From Deltaproteobacteria bacterium IMCC39146 (GTDB lineage: Bacteria > Desulfobacterota > Desulfuromonadia > Desulfuromonadales > BM103), in NCBI GenBank assembly GCA_030005635.1, contig JARUHP010000022.1:1-64000 (forward strand): a stretch of 64,000 bases of DNA, in the 5' to 3' direction. Shown here piece after piece: positions 9,462 to 18,817 of the stretch (position 1 is the first letter of the stretch; every line of letters begins with the position of its first letter). The notes under the pieces are model-generated. The model was not told where the DNA came from and ran no database searches. It saw only the letters and a program-made list of their open reading frames with translations. Position numbers and translations under genes: made by a program.

Positions 9462-9728
9462 CTATCTGACATGATTCCTCTCTTCGCTCTCACAAATCCG
9501 ATCGTAGTGGTTCGGGTCGCCATATCCTTCAGATCTTTTTTGATCTAAATCCTTATGATGCAAAGAACGTGAAAGGCTCGCGACCTTACCAGTCAATTCG
9601 ATAATTTCTGGTAACCGCATGCCTGCCTTCCGACTTTTGCAAAGGCGGGAAAGAAGCCTAGATGCGTCGGTAAGTGCCTCTTCCACAGCAGAAATATTTT
9701 TAACCTTCCTACTTGCGCTTATGGTCAT
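9462..9728 (-). CDS. Small charged hypothetical protein
   Basis: This protein of 88 residues is rich in Lys, Arg, Ser and Leu, with a helical middle (VEEALTDASRLLSRLCKSR, then RLPEIIELTGKVASLSRSL). The start is set by GGGAGG seven bases before the ATG at 9728. I do not recognise a family. It lies between the 105-base repeat and the Rep-like gene and reads in the same direction as the latter, so it may belong to the same mobile module, possibly as a DNA-binding accessory. That last point is inference only. Confidence 0.55.
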   Translation of the reverse strand: MTISASRKVKNISAVEEALTDASRLLSRLCKSRKAGMRLPEIIELTGKVASLSRSLHHKDLDQKRSEGYGDPNHYDRICESEERNHVR

Positions 9729-9779
9729 GTCCTGTCCTCCCTTTCTTGACTTGCCTACCTTATTAATCGAATGCTTCAA

Positions 9780-9995
9780 AACCTCATATACCTAAAGAAC
9801 TAAAAGCAAGCCTACATGATAAATGCCTTGAAACATCAATGTCTTTAGTACCTTACGAATGATTCTTGTATGTAGATGAATGATGCACGAAACTAACATT
9901 AACCGAAACAATAAAGTTATGGCGTGAAGAATGAAGCTTCAGCGTAAAGAATGAAGAGTAAAGAATCGGTGTGTAAAAAAAGCATACACATTCGT
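9780..9995. repeat. Iteron-like direct repeats next to the Rep-like gene
   Basis: GCGTGAAGAATGAAG at 9922-9936 and GCGTAAAGAATGAAG at 9942-9956 are near-identical and 20 bases apart, followed by a partial third copy, GTAAAGAAT, at 9958-9966. The rest of the stretch is AT-rich without a gene. Short direct repeats of this spacing beside a replication-type gene recall iterons, but the origin role is inferred. Confidence 0.45.
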
Positions 9996-11075
9996 TTATA
10001 TTATGTTCGATGCTTTCCAAGCTGAATCGAATGCAATCATTTCTTGAGATAGCAACGCTTTTAGCGGTTCAAATTCTTCGACATCTGTCATGCGTTGTCG
10101 GATGTTTTTATGGTCAAGTCTTCTATCTGAATATTCCAGCTGAAAAGCACCGGAATGGCCTTCATAATTTTTCGTTGAATAGCTATCCCAGTCCCATATT
10201 TGTGGAAGTTTTTTTGATTTGAACTTTTTGAATTTATATATATTCTCGTTTAGTTCTGTGAATTTACAATTTTCAATAAGGTCAGTTAACGATAAAATTT
10301 TATGGTTTTTGAGCTTGTCTCGGTTTGCAGTATGTTCAAACCTAAGCCTATCCGTCTCGTCATAGTTCCAACCATCTATTGTTTTCTTATTGTCTGGCCC
10401 TCGTTCATACATTTTTACATCATCACCACAATTAAACGTAAAGTTGAATCGAACGTTTTTCCCGACCTTCACAGAGTGATCATCATAAAATGTTGCGTCG
10501 TTTTTGTAAGGGACGTAAATAGACCTTTTTGCAAATATATATAAATTTTCCACAGCTCTTGAGGATTTCAAGAAAATATCTAAGGTATATTCGACAGATG
10601 AGACTTGTAGGTTCGGAATTAACTCATTAAGGGAGGAAAGATAATTTTTGTGATCGATTAAGGTAAGTTCCTCTTTTGGTGTTAACTCAATATGAAAAGC
10701 TGGAAAGAAAGGATGAATTCTTTGAATAAAAATATTTAGAACGCAAGTATCAGTATTTACAATAAGATGTTTTTTGTAGTTAGGCATTCTTTCTGCTGGA
10801 ACAAAGTCTTGGTTAATTGAAAGATTAGGGAATATTTTTTTAAAATAATCAAAGCTTGTTCCAAATACGAATTGTTCAGCGGATAATTTTATCCGATGCA
10901 ATCTTGCTTTTACAGTAACGATATCTTCTATGGCATACCTAGTGTAGGTAGCAATTTGTGTCTGAGATAAACTTGCACGTATTTTGTCGCGAGGAATTTT
11001 AGACAATTTAGTTTTTCTCTTCTGCGGTAATTTATTCCTGTTATCGATTGAATTAATCACGTTGTCAGATTTCAT
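9996..11075 (-). CDS. Hypothetical protein, weakly Rep-like
   Basis: This protein of 359 residues starts at 11075, where GAGGAG lies eight bases upstream. The N-terminus is very basic (KLPQKRKTKLSKIPRDKIR). The C-terminal half has KMYERGP followed by DRLRFEHTANRDKL, an arrangement of Tyr-Glu/Asp-Lys/Arg and an R-x-E strand that resembles rolling-circle-type replication initiators of filamentous phages and some plasmids. I cannot show the HUH metal site or the catalytic Tyr, so the link is weak. The gene is AT-rich and next to iteron-like repeats, which favours a replication or mobilisation role for an integrated element. Confidence 0.55.
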   Translation of the reverse strand: MKSDNVINSIDNRNKLPQKRKTKLSKIPRDKIRASLSQTQIATYTRYAIEDIVTVKARLHRIKLSAEQFVFGTSFDYFKKIFPNLSINQDFVPAERMPNYKKHLIVNTDTCVLNIFIQRIHPFFPAFHIELTPKEELTLIDHKNYLSSLNELIPNLQVSSVEYTLDIFLKSSRAVENLYIFAKRSIYVPYKNDATFYDDHSVKVGKNVRFNFTFNCGDDVKMYERGPDNKKTIDGWNYDETDRLRFEHTANRDKLKNHKILSLTDLIENCKFTELNENIYKFKKFKSKKLPQIWDWDSYSTKNYEGHSGAFQLEYSDRRLDHKNIRQRMTDVEEFEPLKALLSQEMIAFDSAWKASNII

Positions 11076-11313
11076 CTTAAAACTCCTCGTTCTAGGCTGA
11101 AGGTAAAAATACGCAAAAGGACATTGTCTCCACGAAAAGCGAAACATCCCGAAAGCTAGGCTTTATTTGCGGATCAGAAACTTAGAATGGATTGGAATTT
11201 TTAGATTGTCTTGACTACAAGCCAATCCCCGTTGTTTATTTGTAGAGACTGTAGCTTTTCAAAGGCTTTGTCTGAAAAAATGTCTACGCTCTAACTTATA
11301 TATTGAGGTGCCT

Positions 11314-12717
11314 ATGAATAAAACAGATTGGCGTCAGAATCGTTGCCGGGTGAAAGCTTTGCTTCAGACTGAAGAGTCTCATGGGGAAGTCTTTGTCCAG
11401 GGTTGGCTGCGTACTGTTCGTTCCAGCAAGGGCGTCGCTTTCCTGGCGTTGAATGATGGCTCCTGCCTGGATAGTTTGCAGATTGTTGTCGGCAGCGATT
11501 CAGAGGCCTTTGAGGTTGTCAGTCGTTTAGGGACCGGTTCCTGTGTCGGTGTGCGTGGCCAGATGGTGGCGTCGCCAGGGGCGGGACAAAGTTGGGAAGT
11601 CCAGGGTGATGAGATCCTTGTTTACGGAGACGTTGACGAGAGCTTCCCCTTGCAGAAAAAACGTCACGGCTTCGAGTTTTTGCGCACGATCGCCCACCTG
11701 CGGCCCAGAACCAACGCCTACGGAGCTGTTTTTCGTGTCCGCAGTCGTATCAGTCATGCTGTGCACATCTTCTTTCAGGAGCGGGGTTTCGTGCATGTGC
11801 ATACGCCGATCATCACCTCCAACGATTGTGAGGGTGCTGGAGAAATGTTCCGTGTGACGACGCTTGATCCGGAAAATCCACCTATGGCTGACAAGCGCAT
11901 CGCCTGGCACGATGATTTTTTTGGCACAAAGACCGGCCTGACTGTCAGCGGCCAGTTGCAGGCCGAGCTCTTCGCTACGGCCTTTACCGATGTCTATGCC
12001 TTTGGCCCCACTTTCCGGGCCGAAAACTCCAATACCAGTCGTCATGCTTCTGAGTTCTGGATGATAGAACCCGAAATTGCTTTTGCTGATTTGGCTGATA
12101 ACTGCCAGCTTGCCGAAGATTTCTTCCGCTTCATGGTGGCTTACGCGCTGGAACATTGTCGTGAAGACCTTGAGTTCTTTAACCAGTTTATCGATAAGGG
12201 GTTGATCGAGCGTTTGGAGAAGGTTGTTGAAACGGACTTTCAGACAATGACCTACACGGAAGCTGTCGAACGCTTGCAGCAGAGCGGGCAGGCCTTCGAG
12301 TTCCCTGTGGAGTGGGGGTGTGACCTCCAGTCAGAGCATGAGCGTTACCTGACAGAGAAAATTGTTGGTGGGCCACTTTTCGTGACCGATTACCCGAAAG
12401 GGATAAAGGCCTTTTACATGCGGAATAATGACGATGGTCGTACGGTCGCAGCCATGGATCTGCTGGTGCCGAAAGTTGGTGAGATCATCGGTGGCAGTCA
12501 GCGTGAAGAGCGGCTGGAGGTTCTGGAGCAGAAGATGAAGGACTTCGACATCCATCCGGAGAGTCTTGATTGGTATCTCGACACCCGTCGCTGGGGTAGT
12601 TGCCCTCATGCAGGTTTCGGTCTCGGCTTTGAACGTTTTCTGATGTATATCACCGGCATGGAGAATGTCCGCGATGTGATTCCGTTTCCGCGTACACCTG
12701 GGCATGCCAAATTCTGA
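11314..12717 (+). CDS. asnS: Asparaginyl-tRNA synthetase
   Basis: This cytoplasmic class II enzyme charges tRNA-Asn with asparagine. At about 467 residues it is full length. An OB-fold anticodon-binding domain comes first (VFVQGWLRTVRSSKGVAFL), then the catalytic core with motif 2 (FRAENSNTSRHASEF) and motif 3 (GFGLGFERF). The C-terminus RDVIPFPRTPGHAKF is typical of AsnS and not of AspS. The start is the ATG at 11314, with TGAGGTG five bases upstream; a GTG six bases earlier is less likely. It stands alone and marks the right-hand return to core sequence after the island. Confidence 0.96.
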   Translation: MNKTDWRQNRCRVKALLQTEESHGEVFVQGWLRTVRSSKGVAFLALNDGSCLDSLQIVVGSDSEAFEVVSRLGTGSCVGVRGQMVASPGAGQSWEVQGDEILVYGDVDESFPLQKKRHGFEFLRTIAHLRPRTNAYGAVFRVRSRISHAVHIFFQERGFVHVHTPIITSNDCEGAGEMFRVTTLDPENPPMADKRIAWHDDFFGTKTGLTVSGQLQAELFATAFTDVYAFGPTFRAENSNTSRHASEFWMIEPEIAFADLADNCQLAEDFFRFMVAYALEHCREDLEFFNQFIDKGLIERLEKVVETDFQTMTYTEAVERLQQSGQAFEFPVEWGCDLQSEHERYLTEKIVGGPLFVTDYPKGIKAFYMRNNDDGRTVAAMDLLVPKVGEIIGGSQREERLEVLEQKMKDFDIHPESLDWYLDTRRWGSCPHAGFGLGFERFLMYITGMENVRDVIPFPRTPGHAKF

Positions 12718-12733
12718 TCCGGCTTGCTTGGTT

Positions 12734-13645
12734 CTAAATCCCTATTTTTTCGGTAGCCCCGTGCTGGCGTGTTGCCCATAGCGACATAAAAGTATGCAAT
12801 GCCAGGGTGGAGATGATCAACGCCCCGGCAACCAGGGTTGTTGTTTGCGGTACCTCGCTGAGCGCCAGCCAGACCCAGATCGGACCGAGGATTGTCTCGG
12901 TCAGTAAGATAAGGCTGACTTCCGGTGCCGGCAGATAACGTGGCCCTATGGTGATCAGGGTAAAAGAGACGGGCAGAACAATTCCGCCGAGAACGATCAG
13001 GTAGGTCATGTCGGTTGGCGATACAGAGAGTGGTTGTGCGCCGGCTAGAAGAGTGATTGGAACGACCATCAGGTTGCCAAGCAGGTTAGCTGGAACCATG
13101 TTGACGGCTTTTCCTTTGCGCAGGACAACCAGGTTGCTTGCCCACATAAGGGTTGCTCCCAGTGCCAGTAAATCGCCAAACAGCAAGCCGCTTCGCAGGC
13201 TTCCAGAAAATATCAGCAAGATTCCCCCGAAACAGATCGTAATCGCAATCCAGGTGCGACGAGCGATTTTGTCACGTAAAAAGAACCAGCTGAGGAGGCT
13301 ACTGAACAGGGGGGTCGCTGCAAGTATGATCAGGGCGTTTGCCGCTGCTGTGTGTCTGAGCGCGTTGACAAAGAAGAAGGATCCTGTGGTCACGATTCCT
13401 GCGGAGATTAGCCCGATCCGCCCTATGTTGCGGAAACTTTGCAGGAACTGTCGCCGATAGACTATTGCAAGGAAGAGAGCTTGCATACTGCCCGTTAACA
13501 GACAGCGCCAGAAAAGTAGGGTCCAAACATCGCAGTGGATCAGTCTCACCAGAAGAGCATCCGGGCTGAGGATGACGACTGCGGTAAAAGTGATCAGTAA
13601 CCCTTTTATGTGAGAAGAACGATCCATAGCGGTGATAAGTCGCAT
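12734..13645 (-). CDS. EamA/DMT-family transporter
   Basis: This protein of 303 residues has about ten hydrophobic segments and two EamA-type repeats. Characteristic stretches are LVRLIHCDVWTLLFWRCLL near the start and LTETILGPIWVWLALSE in the second half. Members export metabolites or amino acids across the inner membrane; the substrate is unknown. It converges on asnS with only 16 bases between the stops. The start may be at 13645 or the ATG at 13627; neither has a clear ribosome binding site. Confidence 0.88.
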   Translation of the reverse strand: MRLITAMDRSSHIKGLLITFTAVVILSPDALLVRLIHCDVWTLLFWRCLLTGSMQALFLAIVYRRQFLQSFRNIGRIGLISAGIVTTGSFFFVNALRHTAAANALIILAATPLFSSLLSWFFLRDKIARRTWIAITICFGGILLIFSGSLRSGLLFGDLLALGATLMWASNLVVLRKGKAVNMVPANLLGNLMVVPITLLAGAQPLSVSPTDMTYLIVLGGIVLPVSFTLITIGPRYLPAPEVSLILLTETILGPIWVWLALSEVPQTTTLVAGALIISTLALHTFMSLWATRQHGATEKIGI

Positions 13646-13809
13646 AGAAGAGGCAGAAAGGCAACTGCTTTCGATTTGACACGATTTCGGTCATATTGTA
13701 GAAATGTCTTATTGTTTGATCAGGAATTCTTAGTCTCTACGATAAGTTATAAGAATGTAACGTGAAGTGAGTCAGATCCGTTTTCACACCGCGGAAAAGG
13801 AAATAAAAG

Positions 13810-14634
13810 GTGCCTTTAACAACAGTAGGTAAAATAGGTTTCATCGGTGGCGGCAATATGGCCGAAGCATTTATCAAGGGTTTGATAAATGGCGGCTTCC
13901 CGACTACTGATATCCTCTTTTTTGAGCCGAATGAAAAGCGTCGCCAATTAATGATAGAGCGTTACGGGGTCTCGTGCGCTGTTGACAATATGGAGCTGGT
14001 CAACAAGAGCGACATTGTTGTTGTTGCCACCAAACCGCAAATTCTGGACAAGGTTCTGGAAGACATTGTTACAGTCTTTAATGATGAAAAACTGTTGATC
14101 TCCATCTTGGCGGGTATAACGACAACAACCTTCGAAGAGGGTCTCGGCGGTCAGACCCGTGTAGTTCGAGCCATGCCGAATACGCCGGCTCTGGCCGGAC
14201 AGGGTGCTGCCGCTCTTTGTCCCGGTAAGAATGTAACCGAAGAAGATCGCCGGGTTGCCCAGCACCTGTTTGAAACCGTCGGTATCGCTCTCTGGGTGGA
14301 AGAAGGACAGATGGACGCTGTAACCGGGCTCTCCGGTTCCGGCCCCGCCTTTGTTTACACCTTTATTGAAGCTTTGACAGCAGGGGGCGTGCAGGAAGGT
14401 TTACGACTCGATATTGCTCATTCTTTGGCGGTACAGACCGTCGTCGGGGCGGCTCATCTGGTGAAAGAGACCGGCGAACACCCAGCGTTGTTACGCGAAA
14501 AGGTCTGTAGCCCGGCTGGAACCACAATCAGGGCCATCCGTGTTCTCGAAGAGCGGGGCTTGCGCGCAATGATGATGGAAGCAGTGGGGGCCGCAACGAC
14601 ACGGTCCAGAGAGCTGGGCAAAGAAAAAAAATAA
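13810..14634 (+). CDS. proC: Pyrroline-5-carboxylate reductase
   Basis: ProC reduces 1-pyrroline-5-carboxylate to L-proline with NAD(P)H in the cytoplasm. At 274 residues it is full length. The dinucleotide-binding motif GFIGGGNMAEAF is at the N-terminus, followed by VRAMPNTPALAGQGA and the ProC signature around LREKVCSPAGTTIRAI near the C-terminus. The start is GTG at 13810, behind AAGGA. A hairpin overlaps the stop codon. Besides making proline it could drain P5C formed by the HypD and proline dehydrogenase encoded 31-37 kb downstream. Confidence 0.96.
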   Translation: MPLTTVGKIGFIGGGNMAEAFIKGLINGGFPTTDILFFEPNEKRRQLMIERYGVSCAVDNMELVNKSDIVVVATKPQILDKVLEDIVTVFNDEKLLISILAGITTTTFEEGLGGQTRVVRAMPNTPALAGQGAAALCPGKNVTEEDRRVAQHLFETVGIALWVEEGQMDAVTGLSGSGPAFVYTFIEALTAGGVQEGLRLDIAHSLAVQTVVGAAHLVKETGEHPALLREKVCSPAGTTIRAIRVLEERGLRAMMMEAVGAATTRSRELGKEKK

Positions 14635-14650
14635 CGGTTATTTCTTTGCC
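14617..14650. repeat. Hairpin over the proC stop codon
   Basis: GGCAAAGAAA at 14617-14626 pairs perfectly with TTTCTTTGCC at 14641-14650, around an inner palindrome AATAACGGTTATT. No T run follows on the plus strand, so it is not a standard terminator. It may protect the mRNA end. Confidence 0.5.
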
Positions 14651-14769
14651 GCGAGAGGTCGATCAATTGATCAAGCCATTTATCTGAATTGTTGAGAGGC
14701 CACCTGCGTATCCAAGCTGTGGTCTTTCCTCGTTTTGAGGCGCTGTTTGAGGTTTGACTCGGAGACTTT

Positions 14770-15468
14770 ATGAGGTTCTTATATCAATTCACCATGCTCT
14801 TGCTCCTGCTAACTGTTTTAGTTCCTGTTGCCTTTGGTGGCAACGTAGAAGACGGCTTGGCTGCTGCAGAGTCTGGCGATTTTAAAACGGCTCATAGCCT
14901 CTGGCTTGCCGAGGCAGAGAAAGGAAATCCAGTGGCTCAAGGCTACCTGGGGATTCTCTATCTCAAAGGACAGGGTGTCGCAAAAGATGAACCGCAAGCT
15001 TTAAAGTGGTTCCGTTCCGCTGCCGATGGGGGTGACGCGACCGCACAGACAAACCTGGGTGCACTCTATATTCAGGGCCAGGTTGTTGAGATAGATTACG
15101 ACAAGGCTGTCCATTGGTTTCGATTGGCGGGTAATCAGGGCGATCCGAGTGCGCAAAGTTACCTGGGGGTCATGTATGCCAGGGGGCAGGGTGTGCAACA
15201 AAGTGATTCTCAGTCGGCAAAATGGTTTCATGTGGCCGCCAAGCGTGGTGACGCCAAGGCTCAGCTAAGCCTCGGTGTGATGTACGATGTAGGTCGCGGC
15301 GTTGCCCAGAATTCTGTGGTTGCCTGTGCCTGGTATTCTTTGGCGCTGGAAAATGGTGAGGCTGCTGCCCAGGGCGCGCTTGAGGCGACCAAAAAGAAGA
15401 TGACAGAGGTCGAGATAGAGATCTATGAGCAGATCGCCGAGCAACTCCGTATAGATATCGGGCGTTAA
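14770..15468 (+). CDS. Exported Sel1-repeat protein
   Basis: This protein of 232 residues starts with a signal peptide (YQFTMLLLLLTVLVPVAFG) and then carries about four Sel1-type helical repeats. Examples are AQGYLGILYLKGQGVAKD, QALKWFRSAADGGDATAQ and AQSYLGVMYARGQGVQQ. Such repeats form a protein-protein scaffold. The start ATG has GGAG seven bases upstream. It lies between proC and pyrC with 24 bases to pyrC, so it may share a transcript with pyrC. The partner is unknown. A second Sel1 protein is encoded at 22294. Confidence 0.88.
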   Translation: MRFLYQFTMLLLLLTVLVPVAFGGNVEDGLAAAESGDFKTAHSLWLAEAEKGNPVAQGYLGILYLKGQGVAKDEPQALKWFRSAADGGDATAQTNLGALYIQGQVVEIDYDKAVHWFRLAGNQGDPSAQSYLGVMYARGQGVQQSDSQSAKWFHVAAKRGDAKAQLSLGVMYDVGRGVAQNSVVACAWYSLALENGEAAAQGALEATKKKMTEVEIEIYEQIAEQLRIDIGR

Positions 15469-15491
15469 AGTGAAAGAAGAGTAAAAGCGCG

Positions 15492-16532
15492 ATGACAGAG
15501 ATTACCATTCAAAAGCCTGATGACTGGCACCTGCACTTTCGGGATGGCGACATGCTGGCGGAAACGGTTCCTGCCACGGCTCGTTGTTTCCAGCGCGCAA
15601 TTGCGATGCCCAACCTGGACCCACCCGTTGCAACTGCCGACATGGCTTTAGCCTACCGTGAACGGATTAAAACTGCTCTTCCCGCAGACAGCAGCTTTGA
15701 ACCTTTGATGACTCTGTATCTGACCAATGGCACTGGCTTGGATGATATTCTTCAAGCCAAAGCCGCAGGGCTTGTTGCTGCCAAACTTTACCCGGCCGGT
15801 GGTACGACAAATTCCGATGCCGCTCCCAGTGATCTGGCCGCCATGGCTCCGGTGTTTGAAGTGATGCAAGAGGTTGGGATGCCCCTGCTGGTTCACGGCG
15901 AGGTCACTGACGCGCATGTCGATATATTTGATCGCGAAAAAGCATTTATCGATCGTCACTTACAAAAAATCGTGCAGAACTATCCCGGCTTGAAAATGGT
16001 GTTGGAGCATATTACCACTGCGGAAGCCGTTCAGTTTGTGGATGAAGCACCAGAAAATGTTGCAGCAACCATCACTCCCCAGCATTTGTTATTAAATCGC
16101 AACGATATGCTGGTCGGAGGGATTCGTCCTCATAACTTCTGCCTGCCGGTCTTGAAACGCAACACCCACCAGGAAGCACTGCGCACTGCTGTAGCTTCTG
16201 GATCCAATAAATATTTCCTCGGTACCGATTCTGCTCCCCATGAGAAACACCGTAAAGAAAGCGCTTGCGGTTGTGCCGGCTGTTACTCAGCCTGGAGTGC
16301 TCTTGAACTTTATACCCAGGTGTTTGAAGAGTTGAATGTTCTTGATAAACTGGAGTCCTTTGTCTCGCGTCATGGGGCAGATTTCTACGGTCTGCCTCGT
16401 AATCAGGGGACCGTGACATTGGTCAAAGAGACCTGGACAGTGCCGGAAGAGATTGTCTTGCCGAACGGGAAGCCGATTGTGCCTTTTTTTGCCGGGCAGG
16501 ACGTTCACTGGAAAGTTAAAACCAACTCTTAA
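15492..16532 (+). CDS. pyrC: Dihydroorotase
   Basis: PyrC closes carbamoyl-aspartate to dihydroorotate in pyrimidine synthesis. At 346 residues it has the length of the E. coli-type enzyme. Metal ligands appear in [10 protein letters not shown] near residue 14. The carbamylated Lys is likely in [13 protein letters not shown], with further ligands in [15 protein letters not shown] and [13 protein letters not shown]. The start ATG has only a weak AAGAAGAG upstream. Confidence 0.96.
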   Translation: MTEITIQKPDDWHLHFRDGDMLAETVPATARCFQRAIAMPNLDPPVATADMALAYRERIKTALPADSSFEPLMTLYLTNGTGLDDILQAKAAGLVAAKLYPAGGTTNSDAAPSDLAAMAPVFEVMQEVGMPLLVHGEVTDAHVDIFDREKAFIDRHLQKIVQNYPGLKMVLEHITTAEAVQFVDEAPENVAATITPQHLLLNRNDMLVGGIRPHNFCLPVLKRNTHQEALRTAVASGSNKYFLGTDSAPHEKHRKESACGCAGCYSAWSALELYTQVFEELNVLDKLESFVSRHGADFYGLPRNQGTVTLVKETWTVPEEIVLPNGKPIVPFFAGQDVHWKVKTNS

Positions 16533-16614
16533 GGTAAATGCGCTTTTTTTGCACAGCAGTGTTCACGCCGTCCCAGTCATCTGTTGTCCGTGTTTGTCTA
16601 CATCGAGAAAGGTA

Positions 16615-17085
16615 ATGAACCAATCAGGGCCTAACTTGAGTAAAATGGATAACCAGATAAACGGATTGGTGAAGGTGTTCCAAAAGACTGTTAAAAGCTT
16701 CTGTGAATTTATGGTCAAGGATGAAAGGAGTAATGCTTTGATAAGGGCTATAATAATCTTTTTTGCCATACTCTTTTTGTCCTCCTGTTTGAACAAACCA
16801 AACCAAATTAGTTATAGGGATGGTACGGAGCAACTGGCTCTTTTGGGTATCCCTTTTTGGGTTGAGGACAAGGACGGAAAACATACTGAACTAATTTATG
16901 GAGGTAGAAGCGACTCTGAGATTGTGATTATTTTGAGCGAAAAGGTTGGCAATCCTACTACCGCCACCATTAAACAGTATAAATTTGATTTATTGAAAAG
17001 TAATGTAATTACGGTCGATAGCTATAGGCTGAAGATAATTATAGCGTATGAGGCAGATATGATGTTTCGTTTTGTAGCGATTTAA
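16615..17085 (+). CDS. Small membrane-anchored protein or lipoprotein
   Basis: The frame has one hydrophobic segment (AIIIFFAILFLSSC) that ends in a lipobox-like LSSC. I list the longer start at ATG 16615 (156 residues, GAAAGG upstream), which places the segment in the middle. A TTG at 16738 with AAAGGAGT six bases upstream would instead give a 115-residue lipoprotein with a standard signal, and may well be the true start. The domain after the Cys (about 100 residues) is not recognised. The sequence is more AT-rich than pyrC and marks the start of the accessory stretch. Confidence 0.6.
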   Translation: MNQSGPNLSKMDNQINGLVKVFQKTVKSFCEFMVKDERSNALIRAIIIFFAILFLSSCLNKPNQISYRDGTEQLALLGIPFWVEDKDGKHTELIYGGRSDSEIVIILSEKVGNPTTATIKQYKFDLLKSNVITVDSYRLKIIIAYEADMMFRFVAI

Positions 17086-17684
17086 GTTTGCCCTGTGATG
17101 CTGACCATTTAGTTGCCCTAAGGATTCTCTTTAATCGGAAAGAGGGTCAAACTCCCCGCATATATCTGCGCGAGTTAGCAAAGGTTGCAGGCTGTTGATA
17201 CCCCGCTGCTTGCGGTGGGGTCGTACATTGTTGCGAACAGACAAATGCAGTGAATCGAGACAATCTATACCTATAATGGCGTGCAATTTTTGCACGCTCA
17301 CATCGTTTAGAATGCTTTTGCTTTACCTGTACAAAGGCCTAACTCTCCAATAGCTCGACATTAAGTTCTGCTTAAGTTGTTGGCATGCAATGTGCTTTTT
17401 ATGCTATGTCTCTACTTTCCGCACGGTTATTCTCCCTTAGGGTTATATTGCATTACAGACAGGAGAACTTTAATGGGGATTACTATAGATATACGGTTAA
17501 CACAAGGTGTCTGCTAACGTTTGCAGTCAGAGATGCAGGTATACTAGGGGCCAACGCCACAAACGGTCCTTTCTGATTTTAGTGATGATATAAGTACTGG
17601 CGGACTTTAACTTAACCAAAATACCGTTGGGAATTGATGATGTTTTATGTTGCCCTAAGGCCCTGAGACTTTGGAGGAAGAACG
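17086..17684. other. Gene-poor region with hairpins
   Basis: I see no convincing gene; a 63-codon frame at 17385 lacks a ribosome binding site. GTTGCCCTAAGG occurs twice (17113-17124 and 17650-17661). ACCCCGC pairs with GCGGTGGGGT near 17200-17221. GCGTGCAA-TTTT-TGCACGC forms a perfect hairpin at 17279-17297. The paired GTTGCCCTAAGG copies could be a shared upstream element. Confidence 0.4.
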
Positions 17685-18074
17685 ATGTCAATCAAGGTAG
17701 TGGATATTATTGTCGAGAGAAAGGGGATGATCCTCTTAACCAAAAGGGGTGATTTTTGGATATTGCCGGGTGGAGAGATCGAGCCTGGTGAAGACGAATT
17801 GCAGTGCCTGAATGAAGTCGTTGCCAGTGAGATGAATGACACGGTTGCCAGTGTTTTCAGAAAACTAGGGAAAATTATCAAAGGGACATCACCCGTCAGG
17901 CCCGGTGATGTCGAGGTTTCTGTCTATGTCGGTGATGTCAGTAGCGTAAAGATGTCTGACATAAAAGATTGTAATGCGCATTGGTTCAGCAGAGAAAGCA
18001 TCCGTGCAATAAGACTTTCCAATATTACAAAGGACGTCTTGGAATATTATTATTCTGAAGACAAGGAGATATAA
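17685..18074 (+). CDS. Nudix-like protein with degenerate Nudix box
   Basis: This protein of 129 residues resembles Nudix hydrolases in order: an early strand (VVDIIVERKGMILLTKRG), WILPGGEIEPGE, then the helix where the box should read REVxEExG. Here that part is NEVVASEMN, so the Arg and one catalytic Glu are missing. It may bind a nucleotide without cutting it, or be inactive. GGAGGAAG precedes the ATG. A copy of the GATAGAG/GGCCACC repeated element follows. Confidence 0.7.
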   Translation: MSIKVVDIIVERKGMILLTKRGDFWILPGGEIEPGEDELQCLNEVVASEMNDTVASVFRKLGKIIKGTSPVRPGDVEVSVYVGDVSSVKMSDIKDCNAHWFSRESIRAIRLSNITKDVLEYYYSEDKEI

Positions 18075-18123
18075 CCTTGCAGGCTGTACCCTGAAAATTA
18101 CTTCTGAGATGGAAAATGGTTTC

Positions 18124-18198
18124 TTATTGATAGAGGCTTTTAGCACGATCTTTAATTCGAATAATTATGGCCACCTGAAACGGGTGGCCATTTCTGAT
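18124..18198 (+). repeat. Repeated element R, copy 1
   Basis: TTATTGATAGAG lies at 18124-18135, then CTTTTAG. The hairpin is TGGCCACC (18168-18175) with GGTGGCCA (18183-18190), followed by a short T-rich tail. The same layout recurs at six other places up to 25586. The hairpin can act as a terminator for the gene before it. Confidence 0.8.
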
Positions 18199-18357
18199 TT
18201 TTATGTACGACTTGGAATACAGAGTTTTCCGTGCCGTAAAATTGACCATACATAACTGTTTTGGTAAACTATAAGCGTAATGATAGAGTAGCTCACTACA
18301 AACAACGTTGTCTCGCGGGTCTTCACCTGACCGCGATGTTTCTTGGGAGGTGAAGAG

Positions 18358-18618
18358 ATGATTGTTGAAATACTCTGTGATGGTTGTGTTGATTGTTGGG
18401 TTGTAAAAGGGAAGGTCTGCCAGGCCATTGCTGACCTTAACCTGAACGCAGAAGTTTTATCTCATCATGACCCCAAAAGACCTGGCTCAGGCATTGATTG
18501 CGATGGCTTGCTCAAAATTCGCATTAATGGCCTCGTTGTTTCCACAAGAAGCGATTGTTCTGTTCGAGATCTGATGTTGCTCTTTAGCCAAGAGCCTCAA
18601 ATGTATTCTCAAATGTAA
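18358..18618 (+). CDS. Small thioredoxin-fold disulfide protein
   Basis: This protein of 86 residues begins MIVEILCDGCVDC, placing a CxxC (CVDC) at the end of a first strand. The next stretch (VCQAIADLNLNAEVL) resembles the helix and second strand of small redox-active disulfide proteins of archaea and anaerobes. A partner oxidoreductase or metal is not evident. GGAGG lies eight bases before the ATG, just after a hairpin CGCGGGTC/GACCGCG. A copy of element R follows. Confidence 0.65.
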   Translation: MIVEILCDGCVDCWVVKGKVCQAIADLNLNAEVLSHHDPKRPGSGIDCDGLLKIRINGLVVSTRSDCSVRDLMLLFSQEPQMYSQM

Positions 18619-18644
18619 CGACTTTTGATACGAAAACGGACGTA

Positions 18645-18720
18645 TTACTGATAGAGATATTTAAGAAGTTCTGCAGCTCACAAAATTATGGCCACCGGGA
18701 TCAACTCTGGGTGGCCTTTA
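18645..18720 (+). repeat. Repeated element R, copy 2
   Basis: TTACTGATAGAG at 18645-18656 is followed by ATTTAAGAAGTTC, then a hairpin with GGCCACC (18690-18696) and GGTGGCC (18710-18716) and a T tract. It closes the thioredoxin-like gene. Confidence 0.8.
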
Positions 18721-18727
18721 TCATGGG

Positions 18728-18785
18728 TAAGGGTCAGTAAGCCTTTTGCCTCTCGGCCAATTTGAGTGCGTCTAATCAATGCGAG
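18728..18785. repeat. Second repeat family, copy 1
   Basis: GTCAGTAAGCCTTTTGCC, then GGCCAATTTGAGTGCGTC and CAATGCGA. Similar sequence lies at 19907-19963 and 22108-22165. Two of the three copies directly follow element R, so they may be parts of one larger unit. Confidence 0.5.
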
Positions 18786-18817
18786 AGGACAAAAAATAAA
18801 ATTAAACCTCGGGCTCC

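Noticed and set aside
9241-9474. 77-codon rightward ORF
   Set aside because: It lies over the 18-base and 105-base repeats, has no ribosome binding site and its composition is not protein-like. The matching frame at 5141-5323 is rejected for the same reasons.
17100-17225. Second riboswitch in the hairpin-rich stretch after pyrC
   Set aside because: I could not fit it to any riboswitch consensus I know, and no promoter or expression platform is evident.
17385-17576. 63-codon ORF
   Set aside because: No ribosome binding site, no recognisable features, and it sits among hairpins in a gene-poor stretch.
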